From: Marinomonas sp. SBI8L | Lineage (GTDB): Bacteria > Pseudomonadota > Gammaproteobacteria > Pseudomonadales > Marinomonadaceae | DNA: 64,000 nt | NCBI RefSeq assembly: GCF_001624705.1 | Contig: NZ_JSEO01000005.1 | Span: forward strand, 186,001 to 250,000 | Direction of reading: 5' to 3' | Shown: positions 7,729-18,049 of the stretch, in pieces | Position numbering within the stretch: position 1 is the stretch's first letter | How the letters are laid out: every line of letters begins with the position of its first letter | Position numbers and translations under genes: made by a program | The notes under the pieces: model-generated | What the model was told of the DNA's origin: nothing | Seen by the model: the letters and a program-made list of their open reading frames with translations, nothing else | The model's database searches: none

Positions 7729-10020
7729 ATGTCATCTCAGCAATATCCCGTCAGCCACCAAGAAGCCTATCAAGCATTGGTGAACTTGCTTGAACAGGGA
7801 GACGAAGCCCAATCTTGCTACAGTGCAAAAGCCATCGCTGAGGCTCAATACCAAGAAGCCCTGCCCCAACTGAACCAATGTCTTTACCACCCAGATACGG
7901 ACGTTGTCATAGATGCGACCAAAGCCTTGGGGGATTTAGGTTTAGGTGATGTTTCCAGCCTCATTGATGTGGCTAAGAACCACCCAGACGGGGATGCTAG
8001 GCACGAAGCCCTTATAACCTTAAGCAAGCAGACTCTGCTTAATGATGCCTCTCATCCTGAAAAACAACGCATCATAGATTTATTTGAAGCCATGGCAAAA
8101 GGCCGTGTACCGGATGATGCATGGGGGATGACAAATGACTGGGACGAATGGTGGGATCTACAACTGCTAGCGGTTCAACTCTTTGCACAAGTCGCCACCA
8201 CAGATGCCATTCCTCTGTTTAAAGAGTTACTGGCGACAGACCCAGAACCTGAACTTGAGATGGCGCTTTATAATGCCTTAGCCCAATTAGATCTCGAATA
8301 TTGTCAGAGTTTATTAGAAGCCTCTCCTAGCTTGACCCAAGCAAGAAAAATCACCAAGGCGATTAGCCTTAACCCAAGCCCTAAAGCCAATGTATTGCTC
8401 TTTAAGCAAATGAATCAAAGCCAAGATGTTGAAATCAAAATCATTGGTATCAAGGCGCTCGCCCAACGAAATAGCAAAGACTATCAATGGGACCTTGCGA
8501 ACCAGCTTTGCGATAATAGCAACAGGGTACAAACCTGTGCGCTTGAAGCGCTCAAACAATTGGATGTATTGGACGATATCAGCCTTGCTAATTTAGAGTC
8601 TCTCGCACAAAGAGAGCAAAGCCATAATTTGTCGAGCTTGTTGGGATTAATCGATCAACATCCACAACAAGTTAGCTCCAGCTTTTTAGATTGGTTAACC
8701 AGCCTGATACAACATAAGTCCCATACTTTAACCTTAGGTGCGGCCCGTATCCTCGCCCATAAAGCGGGCAAAGCTGAAGCTTATCAAACCGCTTTTGAAC
8801 GCAGCTTAGAACTAGCAAAGAACCCAGAAACGCCTATCGCCATTCGCATAGAGTTTATCCATTTACTGGGCCAGTTTCAGGCAAGCTCAGCCCCCTTATT
8901 AACTGAGTTTCGTACCTTATTAGATGAAAAACATCATGACGTCATGATTCGCCAAGCCTGCTTTGAAGCCATCAGACACTTTGCTCACCTGCCTTCTTAT
9001 CAAACCTTTTTAGAGTCTCAAGTACTCAGCTCAAACCCTGATAATCAACGAATCCCTCTGGATACGGACAAAGCAAACAACTCGGAAGAAGCTGATAACA
9101 CCAAAAAAAGCCTGTGCCAGCAAAAAGAGGAGGAAGACAACAAGATTCAAGTGTCCTCCACTTTAGCAGCGATTGCGCAAAGTAATCAGGCAAATCTCTC
9201 TCAGCTTAATCCGGCACAAAGAGGCCAAGATCACGAACGCAATATCAATAATATGTTGCTTGAGCTAGAAGAAGACTTTAACGATTATAGCGATATCGTT
9301 TCTGGGCACTTCCAAGCCTCAGGTAAGTTAGATCTAAACCGTCGAAAAATTGCCAAACGCACTCAAATCTCAAATCAGATTCTTGCCATTCGAAGCCTAG
9401 CAAAATGTCCTTATGATTTTGCCGCGCCCTTGTTAATTGAAGCCCTAACGGGCGCTGACCCCGAATTACAAATTGAGCTGTTTAATACCATGGCTCGCCT
9501 TGGAGAAAAGCAAGGGACCAGCTTGTTAAAAAACACCTTTGCGGCTTTGGCAAATGTTATGTATCAAGGGGACAGTTTGACAAAACAGGCCGCTACTCGG
9601 TTATTGGGCCAGCTGAGAAGTCGCCAGTCCCTCACCCTCATTTTGCTAGGCATAGAAGATGAGGATGAACATGTGCGCATTTGCAGCCTACAGGCGCTCA
9701 AACTGCATATGGATGTTAAGCCTTCGGCGCTACTTCCTTTACTTGAAATACAGCGCAGCCTACAAACTTGTTTAGCCGACTCTGCTGGTGGCGTGAGGAA
9801 ATTAGCCCTGCCTTTACTCGCCCGCCTGGAACAAGAAGAGGATGTCGTAAGTTTAATTGAGTGCGCTATTCACGATGAAGAAAGCCAAAGTATCGCGGCT
9901 AAAAATCTAGATTTTGCTAAGGAGAAAAGCCTGAGTTTACTGGCTAAGAAGTTGCCTGAACTTGAGAATCAGGAGCAGTATCTGGCGATTCAATTAACCG
10001 GACAATTACTGGCTCGTTAA
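7729..10020 (+). CDS. HEAT-repeat (PBS-lyase-like) protein of unknown role
   Basis: A 763-residue, soluble, all-helical repeat protein without signal peptide or membrane segment. HEAT-like units are clear near the N-terminus (DTDVVIDATKALGDLG; HPDGDARHEALITLSK) and again in the last third (DELIQIELFNT-type and DEDEHVRICSLQALKL units). A charged low-complexity linker (about residues 440-475) separates the two halves. The start at 7729 has AGGAG upstream; an in-frame ATG at 7708 does not. It is divergent from the putative iodate reductase operon and precedes a two-component pair, separated from it by a terminator. A scaffold, maturation or regulatory role for the cofactor-rich reductase is possible but not shown by the sequence. 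Confidence 0.7.
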   Translation: MSSQQYPVSHQEAYQALVNLLEQGDEAQSCYSAKAIAEAQYQEALPQLNQCLYHPDTDVVIDATKALGDLGLGDVSSLIDVAKNHPDGDARHEALITLSKQTLLNDASHPEKQRIIDLFEAMAKGRVPDDAWGMTNDWDEWWDLQLLAVQLFAQVATTDAIPLFKELLATDPEPELEMALYNALAQLDLEYCQSLLEASPSLTQARKITKAISLNPSPKANVLLFKQMNQSQDVEIKIIGIKALAQRNSKDYQWDLANQLCDNSNRVQTCALEALKQLDVLDDISLANLESLAQREQSHNLSSLLGLIDQHPQQVSSSFLDWLTSLIQHKSHTLTLGAARILAHKAGKAEAYQTAFERSLELAKNPETPIAIRIEFIHLLGQFQASSAPLLTEFRTLLDEKHHDVMIRQACFEAIRHFAHLPSYQTFLESQVLSSNPDNQRIPLDTDKANNSEEADNTKKSLCQQKEEEDNKIQVSSTLAAIAQSNQANLSQLNPAQRGQDHERNINNMLLELEEDFNDYSDIVSGHFQASGKLDLNRRKIAKRTQISNQILAIRSLAKCPYDFAAPLLIEALTGADPELQIELFNTMARLGEKQGTSLLKNTFAALANVMYQGDSLTKQAATRLLGQLRSRQSLTLILLGIEDEDEHVRICSLQALKLHMDVKPSALLPLLEIQRSLQTCLADSAGGVRKLALPLLARLEQEEDVVSLIECAIHDEESQSIAAKNLDFAKEKSLSLLAKKLPELENQEQYLAIQLTGQLLAR

Positions 10021-10064
10021 AGGTTAGCCCTCTTAAACTTGCCGAAAGTTTGATATGAAACATA

Positions 10065-10094
10065 AGCCCAGCTAATTCTAGCTGGGTTTTCTTT
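10065..10094 (+). terminator. Terminator after the HEAT-repeat gene
   Basis: A ten-base-pair stem AGCCCAGCTA / TAGCTGGGTT with an ATTC loop, followed by TTTCTTT. It begins 45 bases after the stop. Confidence 0.75.
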
Positions 10095-10153
10095 GCCCCA
10101 TCACAAAATAATGTGAAGCTTGGATCTTGAGAATAATAAGGGATATTTTCAAC

Positions 10154-12922
10154 ATGCTTCAGCTTAATCTAGGCGCCTCTAAAGGCCCATTCAAATCCTT
10201 TTATTCGACTTACTTTAGCTGCTTTCATGGAGATAAAAGCGCCCTAGCCAGATTCTCACTTTATTTCATTTTTGCCAGTCTTATCATCACTCTCTCCCTA
10301 TTGAGCCATTATTATCTCAGTGTCAGTAACGAACAAAAGTACGCTCTGCACAAGGAGAAAGTCACAGTTGAACTCATCCAACAGACTTTAGCTGATAACT
10401 TGGAAAATATGGCGGCCGATGCGAAAAATTTTGCCTTTATTAGCCGCTCATTAATGACGCTGACCGCCCCAGATAGGCAGCAATTATTAAACCAGTACTT
10501 TTTACAATTCAGTCAAAACCAAAGTGATTACAGCCAAATCAGGTTTCTAGATCAGACAGGAAAAGAGCAGGTTCGCATTAACCATATTGGTAATACATTT
10601 GAGGTAGTAGAAAAGCCGGCTTTGCAGGACAAATCTCAACGTTATTACTTTCAGAAAAGCCTGACACTCAAGCAAGGTGAGGTATACATTTCCCCCCTTG
10701 ATCAAAATATGGAAGCAGGTAAATTAGAACGCCCAAGCGCTCCAACCATACGAGTGAGCGCGCCAGTTTATGATGGTGACCAACTAGCTGGCGTCATAGT
10801 ACTGAATTACCGCGCTCTCCCTCTGATCAAACAGTTATTACGTTTATCCCCCTACTTTCTTAACCAGCTTTATATTATCAATAGTGAAGCAGCGGCTATG
10901 GTGCAACCTCTTAATCGAACAGAGTTTAACGGGCAATCTCTGCCTAATGCTAGCCTTGATCTCAACCCAAATTTACTCAGTTTTATCGATATTAATGGCG
11001 CTAAAAATGAGTTTCTTTTTAATACGTCACAGCACCCTCCCAGCAATATCCAGAACCTATTAAACAAGCAAACAAGCGGCCGCTTGGTTAACGCCGATGC
11101 TTACCTCACCTTCGCCACCAGCATGGCACCAGATAACAAGCCTTGGCATCTAGTTTCATCGTTTTCAAAACTGTATTTTAAGCAAATACGTATGCAGTTT
11201 TTCCAGCAATACCTCATCTTTTATCTCTTACTTTATAGTCTGGCTTTCTGTGCTTGCCTCTACATAGTTTTTAGCCAAAGTCGCCATCTTGCAAAAGACA
11301 AACAAAGAGCCTACGAGCAGCAGTTTCGTCAAGTGTTAGAACAAATCCAATTGTTGGCCGTGAGTCTGGATCAGAAAGGTCGCGTGGTATTTTGCAACGA
11401 TCTTTTCTTAGAACGCATGGGCTATGAGAAAAAAGAGGTGATAGGGCAAGATTGGGTACGTCTTTTCATTCCATTAGAACTAAGGGAACAGGTACAAACC
11501 TCCCTGCAAAACACGCTTGTATCAGGTCATCATCAAGCCAGTATTAAAGATGTGATTCAAGACAAGTATGGGCAAGTGCATCTCTTATCTTGGACCACCA
11601 CTTTTTTACAGAAGCCAACGGCTTCAGAGCACATCAATCAAGCGCCATTAGGCCTTCTCACTCTAGTGGGAGAAGACATCACCCAGCAAGAGCAAGCTCA
11701 AGCCCAGCTATTACAGCTAAACCATGCGGTGGAACAGAGCCAAAATAGCGTCATGATCACAGACCTAACTGGCAAGATCATTTATGTGAACCCAACTTTT
11801 TGTGAGGTAACAGGCTATCAAGAGTCTCAAGTCTTAGGGATTAGTCCTAAGTTCTTACAGTCTGGTGAAATGAAAAATGCGGATTATGATGCCCTATGGC
11901 AAGCACTGCTAGCAGGTAATGAGTGGCGAGGGGAATTACATAATAAGAAAAAAGATGGCTCTCTATTTTGGGAAAGAGCGGTCATCTCACCTGTCAAAGA
12001 CGCACAAGGCAACAACCTCTATTACGTGGGAGTAAAGCAGGACATCAGCCAAGAAAAGGCGCTTGCACAAGCCCTTGAACAAGAAACGAATCAACGCCTG
12101 CAACACGAAAAACTCGCCGCCATAGGCAAGGTGGTAAGCATGATAGCCCATGACCTTAGGAACCCACTTAGCTCTATCAAGATGGTGCTGCAAATGTACC
12201 AGAGAAAAAACCAAGATGAGTTATGCCAAATTTCCCTCCAACAAGTGGCTTATATGGAAGCCATATTGGCTGACTTATTAACCTATTCAAAGCCTGAAAA
12301 GCACCAAGCCCAATGGCTAGACTTTAATAAGCTGGTTAATCAGGTACTCATGCCTCAAGAGCGTTTAGCAAGAGAGCATAAGGTTGCCATCACATTAGAG
12401 CTGACACCTAACTTACCGACTCTATTTGCTGATCCAACCAAGTTAAAACAGGCAATACAAAACCTAATGACTAATGGCACCCAAGCCGCAGCCTTAAGCT
12501 CTGGGCATAGGCTGGTGAGAATTAAGAGCCATTTACTTCTACTGGACCAACCTCTGTATGAGCTTGATGAGAATTTAATTGATCAAGGTATGACTTCAGA
12601 CTTAACTCAACAAGACCAAGCCAAGCAGGCTTATCTCATGTTGAGCATTTTTAACACGGGTAAGCCAATTGAGAGCGACATAATCACACAAGCTTTCGAG
12701 CCCTTTTTCACCACTAAAGCCAGTGGTACAGGGCTAGGTTTGGCCATTGTTAAAGGCATTCTTGATCTACACCAAGGCTTGATCAAGATACGCCCTATCT
12801 TAACTAAGCAGCCTATGGGTGAAGAAGGAACACAGGTATGTATTGCCCTTCCCACTCACATGGCGCCCCTTAATTCACAAAATTCAAAGCAGGGAAGCTA
12901 TGAGCAAGTTACTCATATGTGA
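10154..12922 (+). CDS. Membrane sensor histidine kinase with dCache-like and two PAS domains
   Basis: 922 residues from ATG 10154 (AAGGGA about 12 bases upstream; a TTG at 10127 is in frame but poorly placed). Order: cytoplasmic tail, TM1 (about 34-56), a large periplasmic sensor segment of roughly 290 residues with a Cache-like pattern, TM2 (about 351-375), PAS1 (near 395-515), PAS2 (near 525-640), dimerisation/phosphoacceptor domain with H666 in IAHDLRNPLSS, then an HATPase with a GTGLGLAIVKGI glycine box. Its last 23 bases overlap the start of the response regulator gene, so the two form a pair. The signal is unknown; the position beside the idr-like operon suggests an anion or redox cue (inference). 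Confidence 0.85.
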   Translation: MLQLNLGASKGPFKSFYSTYFSCFHGDKSALARFSLYFIFASLIITLSLLSHYYLSVSNEQKYALHKEKVTVELIQQTLADNLENMAADAKNFAFISRSLMTLTAPDRQQLLNQYFLQFSQNQSDYSQIRFLDQTGKEQVRINHIGNTFEVVEKPALQDKSQRYYFQKSLTLKQGEVYISPLDQNMEAGKLERPSAPTIRVSAPVYDGDQLAGVIVLNYRALPLIKQLLRLSPYFLNQLYIINSEAAAMVQPLNRTEFNGQSLPNASLDLNPNLLSFIDINGAKNEFLFNTSQHPPSNIQNLLNKQTSGRLVNADAYLTFATSMAPDNKPWHLVSSFSKLYFKQIRMQFFQQYLIFYLLLYSLAFCACLYIVFSQSRHLAKDKQRAYEQQFRQVLEQIQLLAVSLDQKGRVVFCNDLFLERMGYEKKEVIGQDWVRLFIPLELREQVQTSLQNTLVSGHHQASIKDVIQDKYGQVHLLSWTTTFLQKPTASEHINQAPLGLLTLVGEDITQQEQAQAQLLQLNHAVEQSQNSVMITDLTGKIIYVNPTFCEVTGYQESQVLGISPKFLQSGEMKNADYDALWQALLAGNEWRGELHNKKKDGSLFWERAVISPVKDAQGNNLYYVGVKQDISQEKALAQALEQETNQRLQHEKLAAIGKVVSMIAHDLRNPLSSIKMVLQMYQRKNQDELCQISLQQVAYMEAILADLLTYSKPEKHQAQWLDFNKLVNQVLMPQERLAREHKVAITLELTPNLPTLFADPTKLKQAIQNLMTNGTQAAALSSGHRLVRIKSHLLLLDQPLYELDENLIDQGMTSDLTQQDQAKQAYLMLSIFNTGKPIESDIITQAFEPFFTTKASGTGLGLAIVKGILDLHQGLIKIRPILTKQPMGEEGTQVCIALPTHMAPLNSQNSKQGSYEQVTHM

Positions 12923-14279
12923 TGACGACAAGGGCATACGACGTACCCTACAACTTCATTTAGAATCACAAGGTCATGAGGTTGAAACCAGTGCCGATGC
13001 CAGCAGCGGCATCAGTTTGGCACAAGACTATCAACCGGATGTCATCATCTTAGATATATGCATGCAAGGCTTGTCTGGCATTGAAGCGCTTCCTCGCTTT
13101 AAGCAAGTCAGCCCCACTAGCCGCATCATAATGATTACTGCTTTTCAGGATATGCAAAGCACTATCAGCGCCATGCAAAACGGTGCCGATGAATATCTGC
13201 ATAAGCCCATAGATTTAGATGAATTTGATCAGGCAATTAATACCGCCTTGGCTCAGCATCTGGCCCAACTTAATCAAGACAAACTTGAAACCCTGAGCGT
13301 GCCTGATAACTTTGGCAATTCTATGGTTGGGTCATCCAATGCCATGAAGCAGGTTTATAAAACCATAGGTAAAATCGCCCACACTCGGGCCAGCGTGTTA
13401 ATTACGGGAGAATCTGGTACAGGTAAAGAAATGGTCGCCCGTGCCATACACCAAGCGGGTATGTCAGAGGGTGCCCCTTTTGTTGCGTTAAATTGCGCCG
13501 CTTTAGTGGATAACTTGTTAGAGTCTGAGCTTTTTGGCCATAAACGCGGGGCTTTCACTGGCGCTGTCTCTGATCAAGCGGGTAAGTTTGCGTTAGCCCA
13601 AGGTGGCACCTTATTTTTAGACGAAGTGGGCGAGCTTTCCGCGCAAATACAAGCCAAGCTACTGCGTGTTCTACAAGAGAAAACCTACACACCACTTGGT
13701 AGTAAAACTGAATACCAGGCGGATGTGCGTATCATCTCAGCGACCAATTTAAACTTCGATCAGGCCATAAAAGAGAAACGCTTTAGAGAGGATTTATACT
13801 ACCGCCTACAAGTGGTTCAAATTGAATTGCCCTCTCTGCTTGAGCGCAAAGAAGATTTAAAAGAACTTGTTCCTGCCCTGTTATATCGAGCCAATAGGGA
13901 ACTAGGTAAAAAAATAAGCAAGATAACTAAAAGCGCTATGGATCTACTCACAGACTACCATTGGCCTGGCAATGTGCGAGAGCTTGAAAACACCCTAATC
14001 AAGGCCGTTGCCCTGTGCCCTAGTGAGCTACTTACGGAAGATTTGTTTATCGATATAGAACAGAAACTCAGACAAAAACGCGAACATAAACAAGATGACA
14101 CACTGTCAGAAAATACTTACCAAGCTCACCCAGATACGCAAGACAGTAGCTTGCAGCAGATAGAATACACTCATGTGAAACAGGTACTCTCTCAGGTAAA
14201 TAATCACAAGGGCAAGGCTTGTGAAATACTGCAAATTAGCCGTCCAAGATTACAGCGAATCCTTGAAAGAGAAGAATAA
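12900..14279 (+). CDS. Sigma-54-dependent response regulator (NtrC type)
   Basis: 459 residues. A receiver domain has phosphoacceptor D52 in IILDICMQG and the acidic pocket DDD (8-10). An AAA+ domain has Walker A GESGTGKE (near 170) and the sigma-54 contact loop GAFTGA (near 217-222). A Fis-type helix-turn-helix closes the protein ([21 protein letters not shown]). The start at ATG 12900 overlaps the kinase gene by 23 bases and has GGGAAG upstream; longer in-frame starts would lie inside the kinase domain. It is the obvious partner of the upstream kinase and the best candidate activator for the sigma-54 promoter at 7439-7454. Confidence 0.9.
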   Translation: MSKLLICDDDKGIRRTLQLHLESQGHEVETSADASSGISLAQDYQPDVIILDICMQGLSGIEALPRFKQVSPTSRIIMITAFQDMQSTISAMQNGADEYLHKPIDLDEFDQAINTALAQHLAQLNQDKLETLSVPDNFGNSMVGSSNAMKQVYKTIGKIAHTRASVLITGESGTGKEMVARAIHQAGMSEGAPFVALNCAALVDNLLESELFGHKRGAFTGAVSDQAGKFALAQGGTLFLDEVGELSAQIQAKLLRVLQEKTYTPLGSKTEYQADVRIISATNLNFDQAIKEKRFREDLYYRLQVVQIELPSLLERKEDLKELVPALLYRANRELGKKISKITKSAMDLLTDYHWPGNVRELENTLIKAVALCPSELLTEDLFIDIEQKLRQKREHKQDDTLSENTYQAHPDTQDSSLQQIEYTHVKQVLSQVNNHKGKACEILQISRPRLQRILEREE

Positions 14280-14404
14280 GAAGAAATGTGAAATACAGAA
14301 AGGATAAAAGAAATAACCTTGCTTATTTAGGGCAGCAAATAGAGCAAGGCCATCTCTTTAATAGCGTGTTTTTTGATTCAGTGTCTTTGATGAAAAGCTT
14401 TTGC

Positions 14405-15664
14405 TTAGGCTTGAATCAAGATAGCGCGAAAATCATTTACATTCGTTCTAGTAGGCCCAGTCACGATTAAGGCATCTAAAGCGTCAAAGAAGCTATAACC
14501 ATCATTATTTTCTAAATAGGCTCTAGGGTTCAACTGCTTGCTCAAAGCCTTGTCATAGGTGTTAGCCAGCATGATAGCGCCGGCATTATCTTCAGACCCG
14601 TCGATTCCGTCCGTATCACAAGCAATCGCAGATACGCCTTTTTTGCCTTTAAGGTCTAAGGTAAGCGCTAATAAAAATTCCGCATTACGACCACCACGGC
14701 CACGGCCTTTTACCGTTACCGTGGTTTCGCCACCAGAGATAATGACACAAGGTGGTTTGATTGGCTGAGCATAATGTAAGACTTGTCTAGCAATCCCTCC
14801 ATGCACTTTAGCAACATCACTGGATTCACCTTCAAGATCGCCTAAAATCAAAGGCGTAATACCCTGAGATAAAGCAAACTCTGCGGCTGCATCTAAAGAC
14901 ATTTGCGGGGTACTGATAATCTCAAAGCTATTGCGCTTAGGTAAGTGTCGATAATCCAGTTTATCTTGTTGTTCAAGGTAAGCCGTCACAGCACTGGAAA
15001 CATGAATGTTATAGCGCGCTAGCACCTCAAGTGCCGCTTCGATACTGGTGTCATCTTCCACTGTCGGACCGGAAGCAATCACACTAGGAGAGTCTCCTGG
15101 CACATCAGAAATAGCGAAGGTATGAACAGTCGCAGGGGCACAATGTAGCGCTAAACGGCCACCTTTAACTTGAGAGAGTTTTTTACGTACACAGTTAATT
15201 TCATCAATGCTGGCACCCGAGTAAAGAAGCTGCTTATTAATGCGCTTCTTCTCTTTTAAATCGATGCCATCAGCAGGTAAAACTAATAATGCAGAGCCAC
15301 CGCCAGAGACAAGAAAGATAACTCTATCTTCTGGTTTAAGGTCTGCCACTAGAGCCAAGATTCTGCGTGCTACTTCTTGCCCAGCATCATCTGGTACAGG
15401 ATGAGCGGCTTCAACCACTTCAACGATTTTGGTAGGGCAACCATGCTGATAAGGCGTTACCACTAAGCCTTCAACCTGCCCTTCAAAGTAGTTTTCAGCA
15501 ATTGCCGCCATCGCCGCAGCACCTTTACCCGCACCTAATATGATGGTTCTGCCCTGACTGGTTTTATCTAAACTTGATAAGGCCGAAGCCAAGTGTGTAT
15601 CAGGGTGGGCTGTTTTCACTGCCTGATTAAATAACGCCTTTAAAAAACTCTCTGGATTTACCAC
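14405..15664 (-). CDS. Glycerate 2-kinase (MOFRL/TtuD family)
   Basis: 419 residues, typical of type-2 glycerate kinases that phosphorylate D-glycerate to 2-phosphoglycerate for glycolysis. Seen: the N-terminal GAGKGAAAMA nucleotide-binding loop, FLVSGGGSALL, the central INCVRKKLSQVKGGRLA segment, and the C-terminal MOFRL signature (TVTVKGRGRGGRNAEFLLAL, then ACDTDGIDGSEDNAGA). The start is GTG with AGGT seven bases upstream. It is the last gene of the minus-strand uptake cluster. Placed behind a GH63-like glycoside hydrolase, it would capture the glycerate released from a glycosylglycerate. Confidence 0.88.
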   Translation of the reverse strand: MVNPESFLKALFNQAVKTAHPDTHLASALSSLDKTSQGRTIILGAGKGAAAMAAIAENYFEGQVEGLVVTPYQHGCPTKIVEVVEAAHPVPDDAGQEVARRILALVADLKPEDRVIFLVSGGGSALLVLPADGIDLKEKKRINKQLLYSGASIDEINCVRKKLSQVKGGRLALHCAPATVHTFAISDVPGDSPSVIASGPTVEDDTSIEAALEVLARYNIHVSSAVTAYLEQQDKLDYRHLPKRNSFEIISTPQMSLDAAAEFALSQGITPLILGDLEGESSDVAKVHGGIARQVLHYAQPIKPPCVIISGGETTVTVKGRGRGGRNAEFLLALTLDLKGKKGVSAIACDTDGIDGSEDNAGAIMLANTYDKALSKQLNPRAYLENNDGYSFFDALDALIVTGPTRTNVNDFRAILIQA

Positions 15665-15684
15665 TTTCTTACCTACTAGCGATA

Positions 15685-15720
15685 TAAAAAAGCCCCAACC
15701 GCGATTGGTCAGGGCCTTTG
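15685..15720 (-). terminator. Hairpin between hydrolase and glycerate kinase genes
   Basis: On the minus strand, GCCC-TGA-CCAA pairs imperfectly with TTGG-GGC and is followed by six T. It may be a partial terminator that lowers expression of the kinase gene relative to the genes before it. Confidence 0.45.
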
Positions 15721-15727
15721 GTCAAGG

Positions 15728-16993
15728 TCAAACTAACCAATGAAGAGCAATTGCCGCTGTCCAAGAGAAGTTTGAACCACCACAACCTTCACCTGTTTCT
15801 GGGTCAAAATACTCCCAGTAACCTGATTGCTCAATAATAGAACGAGACGCCTGTTGTAATAATGCTGCTACATCATGATGACCGTAATGAGATAAGCCAT
15901 CGGCAATCATCCAGTTAATGTGCAACCAAGAAGGGCCACGCCAGTAACGTTTGGCATCAAACACGGCTTCGCCAGGATAAGTCGAAGCCAAGCCTTTTGG
16001 CCCTTTTTCTAACCAAAGCTTGATCTCCTCAGCCATAATGCTAGCTTGCTCTGGGGTCGCACTATGACCATAAAGAGGCATAAAGCCTGCTGAGGTTTTT
16101 ACTGGAATAGGTGCATTCTCAGCATAATCTTTATTCAAAAATTGATGTCTTTCTGCATCCCACAAAGCCTGAATTTGTACATCAGCTTTATTAGCACCAC
16201 GAATGATTTCATCTAGATTAACTGGCTCAGTAGCCAAGCCATTTAGGTGTATTAAGTCTTTCGTCGCTCTTTGTAAAACCGAGTTTAAGCTCACATCCTT
16301 TGTATGGAAGGGGCATTCATCATGGATCGTCTGATAGTCAAACTTCTTATCTTTAAAAAAGTCCACTAGGTAAACATATCTATCGTATTCAGCTTTAACA
16401 GGACGCTGGTTGCTATCAACATGGCTTAAATCGCGTCTTTGATAACTACGAGTCGCTTGTGGTACTCGCTCTAAGATATCGTCCCAGGCAGGGCTATTAT
16501 CCATGCCAGATTCCCATGGGTGATAGCTTGATACTAGACCGGTTGACTCTGGATCACGCTCACGGTACCACCATAGGTGATAACGGATTAGACCAGGTAG
16601 CAGCGTGTCTAATTTTGCTTGAGCCAAGTCTTTATCCTGACTTTGCTCATAAATCATACGGACCATAGTCGCTAATAATGGCGGTTGTGAAATAGAGGTA
16701 CTTGGCGGGTTACCAACAACACCCCATTGGTCTGGCCCTGGAAAGTAATCATCTGAATCTTGATGGAATACAACATGAGGCACCATGCCATTTTCCCACT
16801 GGCCTTTAAACAAGGTTTCAAACTCAGCCCATGCCCTTTTCTCATCAATGTGCAACCAGCCTAATGCTGTGATGCCAGCATCCCAGTTCCATTGGAAAGG
16901 ATACAAACCTTTCGTTGGTACTGTATAACCGCCAAGGTCATTTTCTTTAAGGACGCGCTTAGCTTCGCTAATTAACTGCTCAGTTTGACTCAT
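15728..16993 (-). CDS. GH63-like glucosyl-/mannosylglycerate hydrolase
   Basis: 421 residues from ATG 16993, which overlaps the stop of the ATPase gene as ATGA. The protein is an (alpha/alpha)6-barrel-type hydrolase: PFQWNWDAGITALGW near the N-terminus, then ENGMVPH, YHPWESGMDNSPAWDD, and near the end YWRGPSWLHINWMIADGL and GCGGSNFSWTAA. These are patterns of the short bacterial GH63 enzymes that split mannosylglycerate or glucosylglycerate. No signal peptide, so it would act in the cytoplasm after uptake. Glycerate 2-kinase downstream and an ABC importer upstream fit such a substrate. Which sugar is attached cannot be told from sequence. Confidence 0.75.
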   Translation of the reverse strand: MSQTEQLISEAKRVLKENDLGGYTVPTKGLYPFQWNWDAGITALGWLHIDEKRAWAEFETLFKGQWENGMVPHVVFHQDSDDYFPGPDQWGVVGNPPSTSISQPPLLATMVRMIYEQSQDKDLAQAKLDTLLPGLIRYHLWWYRERDPESTGLVSSYHPWESGMDNSPAWDDILERVPQATRSYQRRDLSHVDSNQRPVKAEYDRYVYLVDFFKDKKFDYQTIHDECPFHTKDVSLNSVLQRATKDLIHLNGLATEPVNLDEIIRGANKADVQIQALWDAERHQFLNKDYAENAPIPVKTSAGFMPLYGHSATPEQASIMAEEIKLWLEKGPKGLASTYPGEAVFDAKRYWRGPSWLHINWMIADGLSHYGHHDVAALLQQASRSIIEQSGYWEYFDPETGEGCGGSNFSWTAAIALHWLV

Positions 16994-18003
16994 AGAATGA
17001 TCTTCCCACTTTCTGTATACCAACGTTTCTTATCGTCTTTAGGTTGTAAATAAAGGGTATTGCCACTTTCCACATCGATTTCATTGGCAATGTTTACCCG
17101 AAAAAGCTGGCCATTTAATTCAGCAGAAAGCTGCTGGTGAGAACCCAGCCTCTCTTTGGTTAGTACCTTGATTGGCCAGTAATTATCTTGAGCTATGGTA
17201 GAGACGTTAAAATCTTCTGGACGAATGCCTAGCTGAGTCGCACCTGCTGGCACATCGCCAATTTGAAATTCAGGTGAGATAAAGTTCATCGGCGGGTTAC
17301 CAATAAAGCTACCTACATATTCTGTCGCTGGATTTGTGTAAATTTCATCGGGTAGATCATATTGATCAATACGACCGGCATTCATGACAGCGATTCGATC
17401 GGCCAAACTCATGGCTTCTACCTGATCATGGGTAACATAAACCGTGGTGGTTTTTGATGCCGCCAAAACAGATTTAAGCTCGGCACGCATCTGCAAACGT
17501 AAAAGTGCATCTAGGTTAGATAAAGGCTCATCCATCAAGAGAACATCAGGTTCTACTGCAAGAGCACGGGCCACAGCAACACGCTGCCTTTGGCCACCGG
17601 ATAGTTGGCCAGAATAACGTTCAAGCAGGTGATCTATGTGCATAAGTGATGCAAACTTTTCAACATTGGCTTTTACTTTGGCCTCTGGTGCTTTTTTCAT
17701 TCTCAGACCAAATGCAATGTTTTCAAACACTGTCATGTGAGGAAAAACCGCATAGTTCTGGAACACCATAGCTACATTTCGTGCTTTAGGAGGCAGGTGA
17801 GAAACGACACGATCACCGATTTTTATCGTGCCTGTGTCTTGGCTCTCAAGCCCTGCAATAATGCGCAACAGGGTGGATTTACCACAACCAGACGGGCCTA
17901 ATAGAACGGTAAATTCCTGATGCTTAATCTCAAGTGATACCGACTTTAATATATGCGCATCACCGAAGGATTTTTTAACATTTTCAATTGCTATTGCTGT
18001 CAT
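16990..18003 (-). CDS. Sugar ABC transporter ATP-binding protein (MalK/UgpC type)
   Basis: 337 residues: Walker A GPSGCGKST, signature LSGGQRQR, Walker B DVLLMDEPLSNLD, H-loop VYVTHDQ, and a C-terminal regulatory (TOBE-like) domain containing LGIRPEDF. This domain order is that of the carbohydrate-importer ATPases. RBS AGGA lies seven bases before the ATG. It would energise the two permeases encoded just upstream. Confidence 0.92.
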   Translation of the reverse strand: MTAIAIENVKKSFGDAHILKSVSLEIKHQEFTVLLGPSGCGKSTLLRIIAGLESQDTGTIKIGDRVVSHLPPKARNVAMVFQNYAVFPHMTVFENIAFGLRMKKAPEAKVKANVEKFASLMHIDHLLERYSGQLSGGQRQRVAVARALAVEPDVLLMDEPLSNLDALLRLQMRAELKSVLAASKTTTVYVTHDQVEAMSLADRIAVMNAGRIDQYDLPDEIYTNPATEYVGSFIGNPPMNFISPEFQIGDVPAGATQLGIRPEDFNVSTIAQDNYWPIKVLTKERLGSHQQLSAELNGQLFRVNIANEIDVESGNTLYLQPKDDKKRWYTESGKIIL

Positions 18004-18049
18004 AAGTCATTCCTAAAAATACATATCAATATGGTAAAAAGCGGTTCAT

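Noticed and set aside
14288-14470. 60-codon open frame after the response regulator
   Set aside because: It overlaps the end of the well-supported glycerate kinase gene on the other strand and has no recognisable content.
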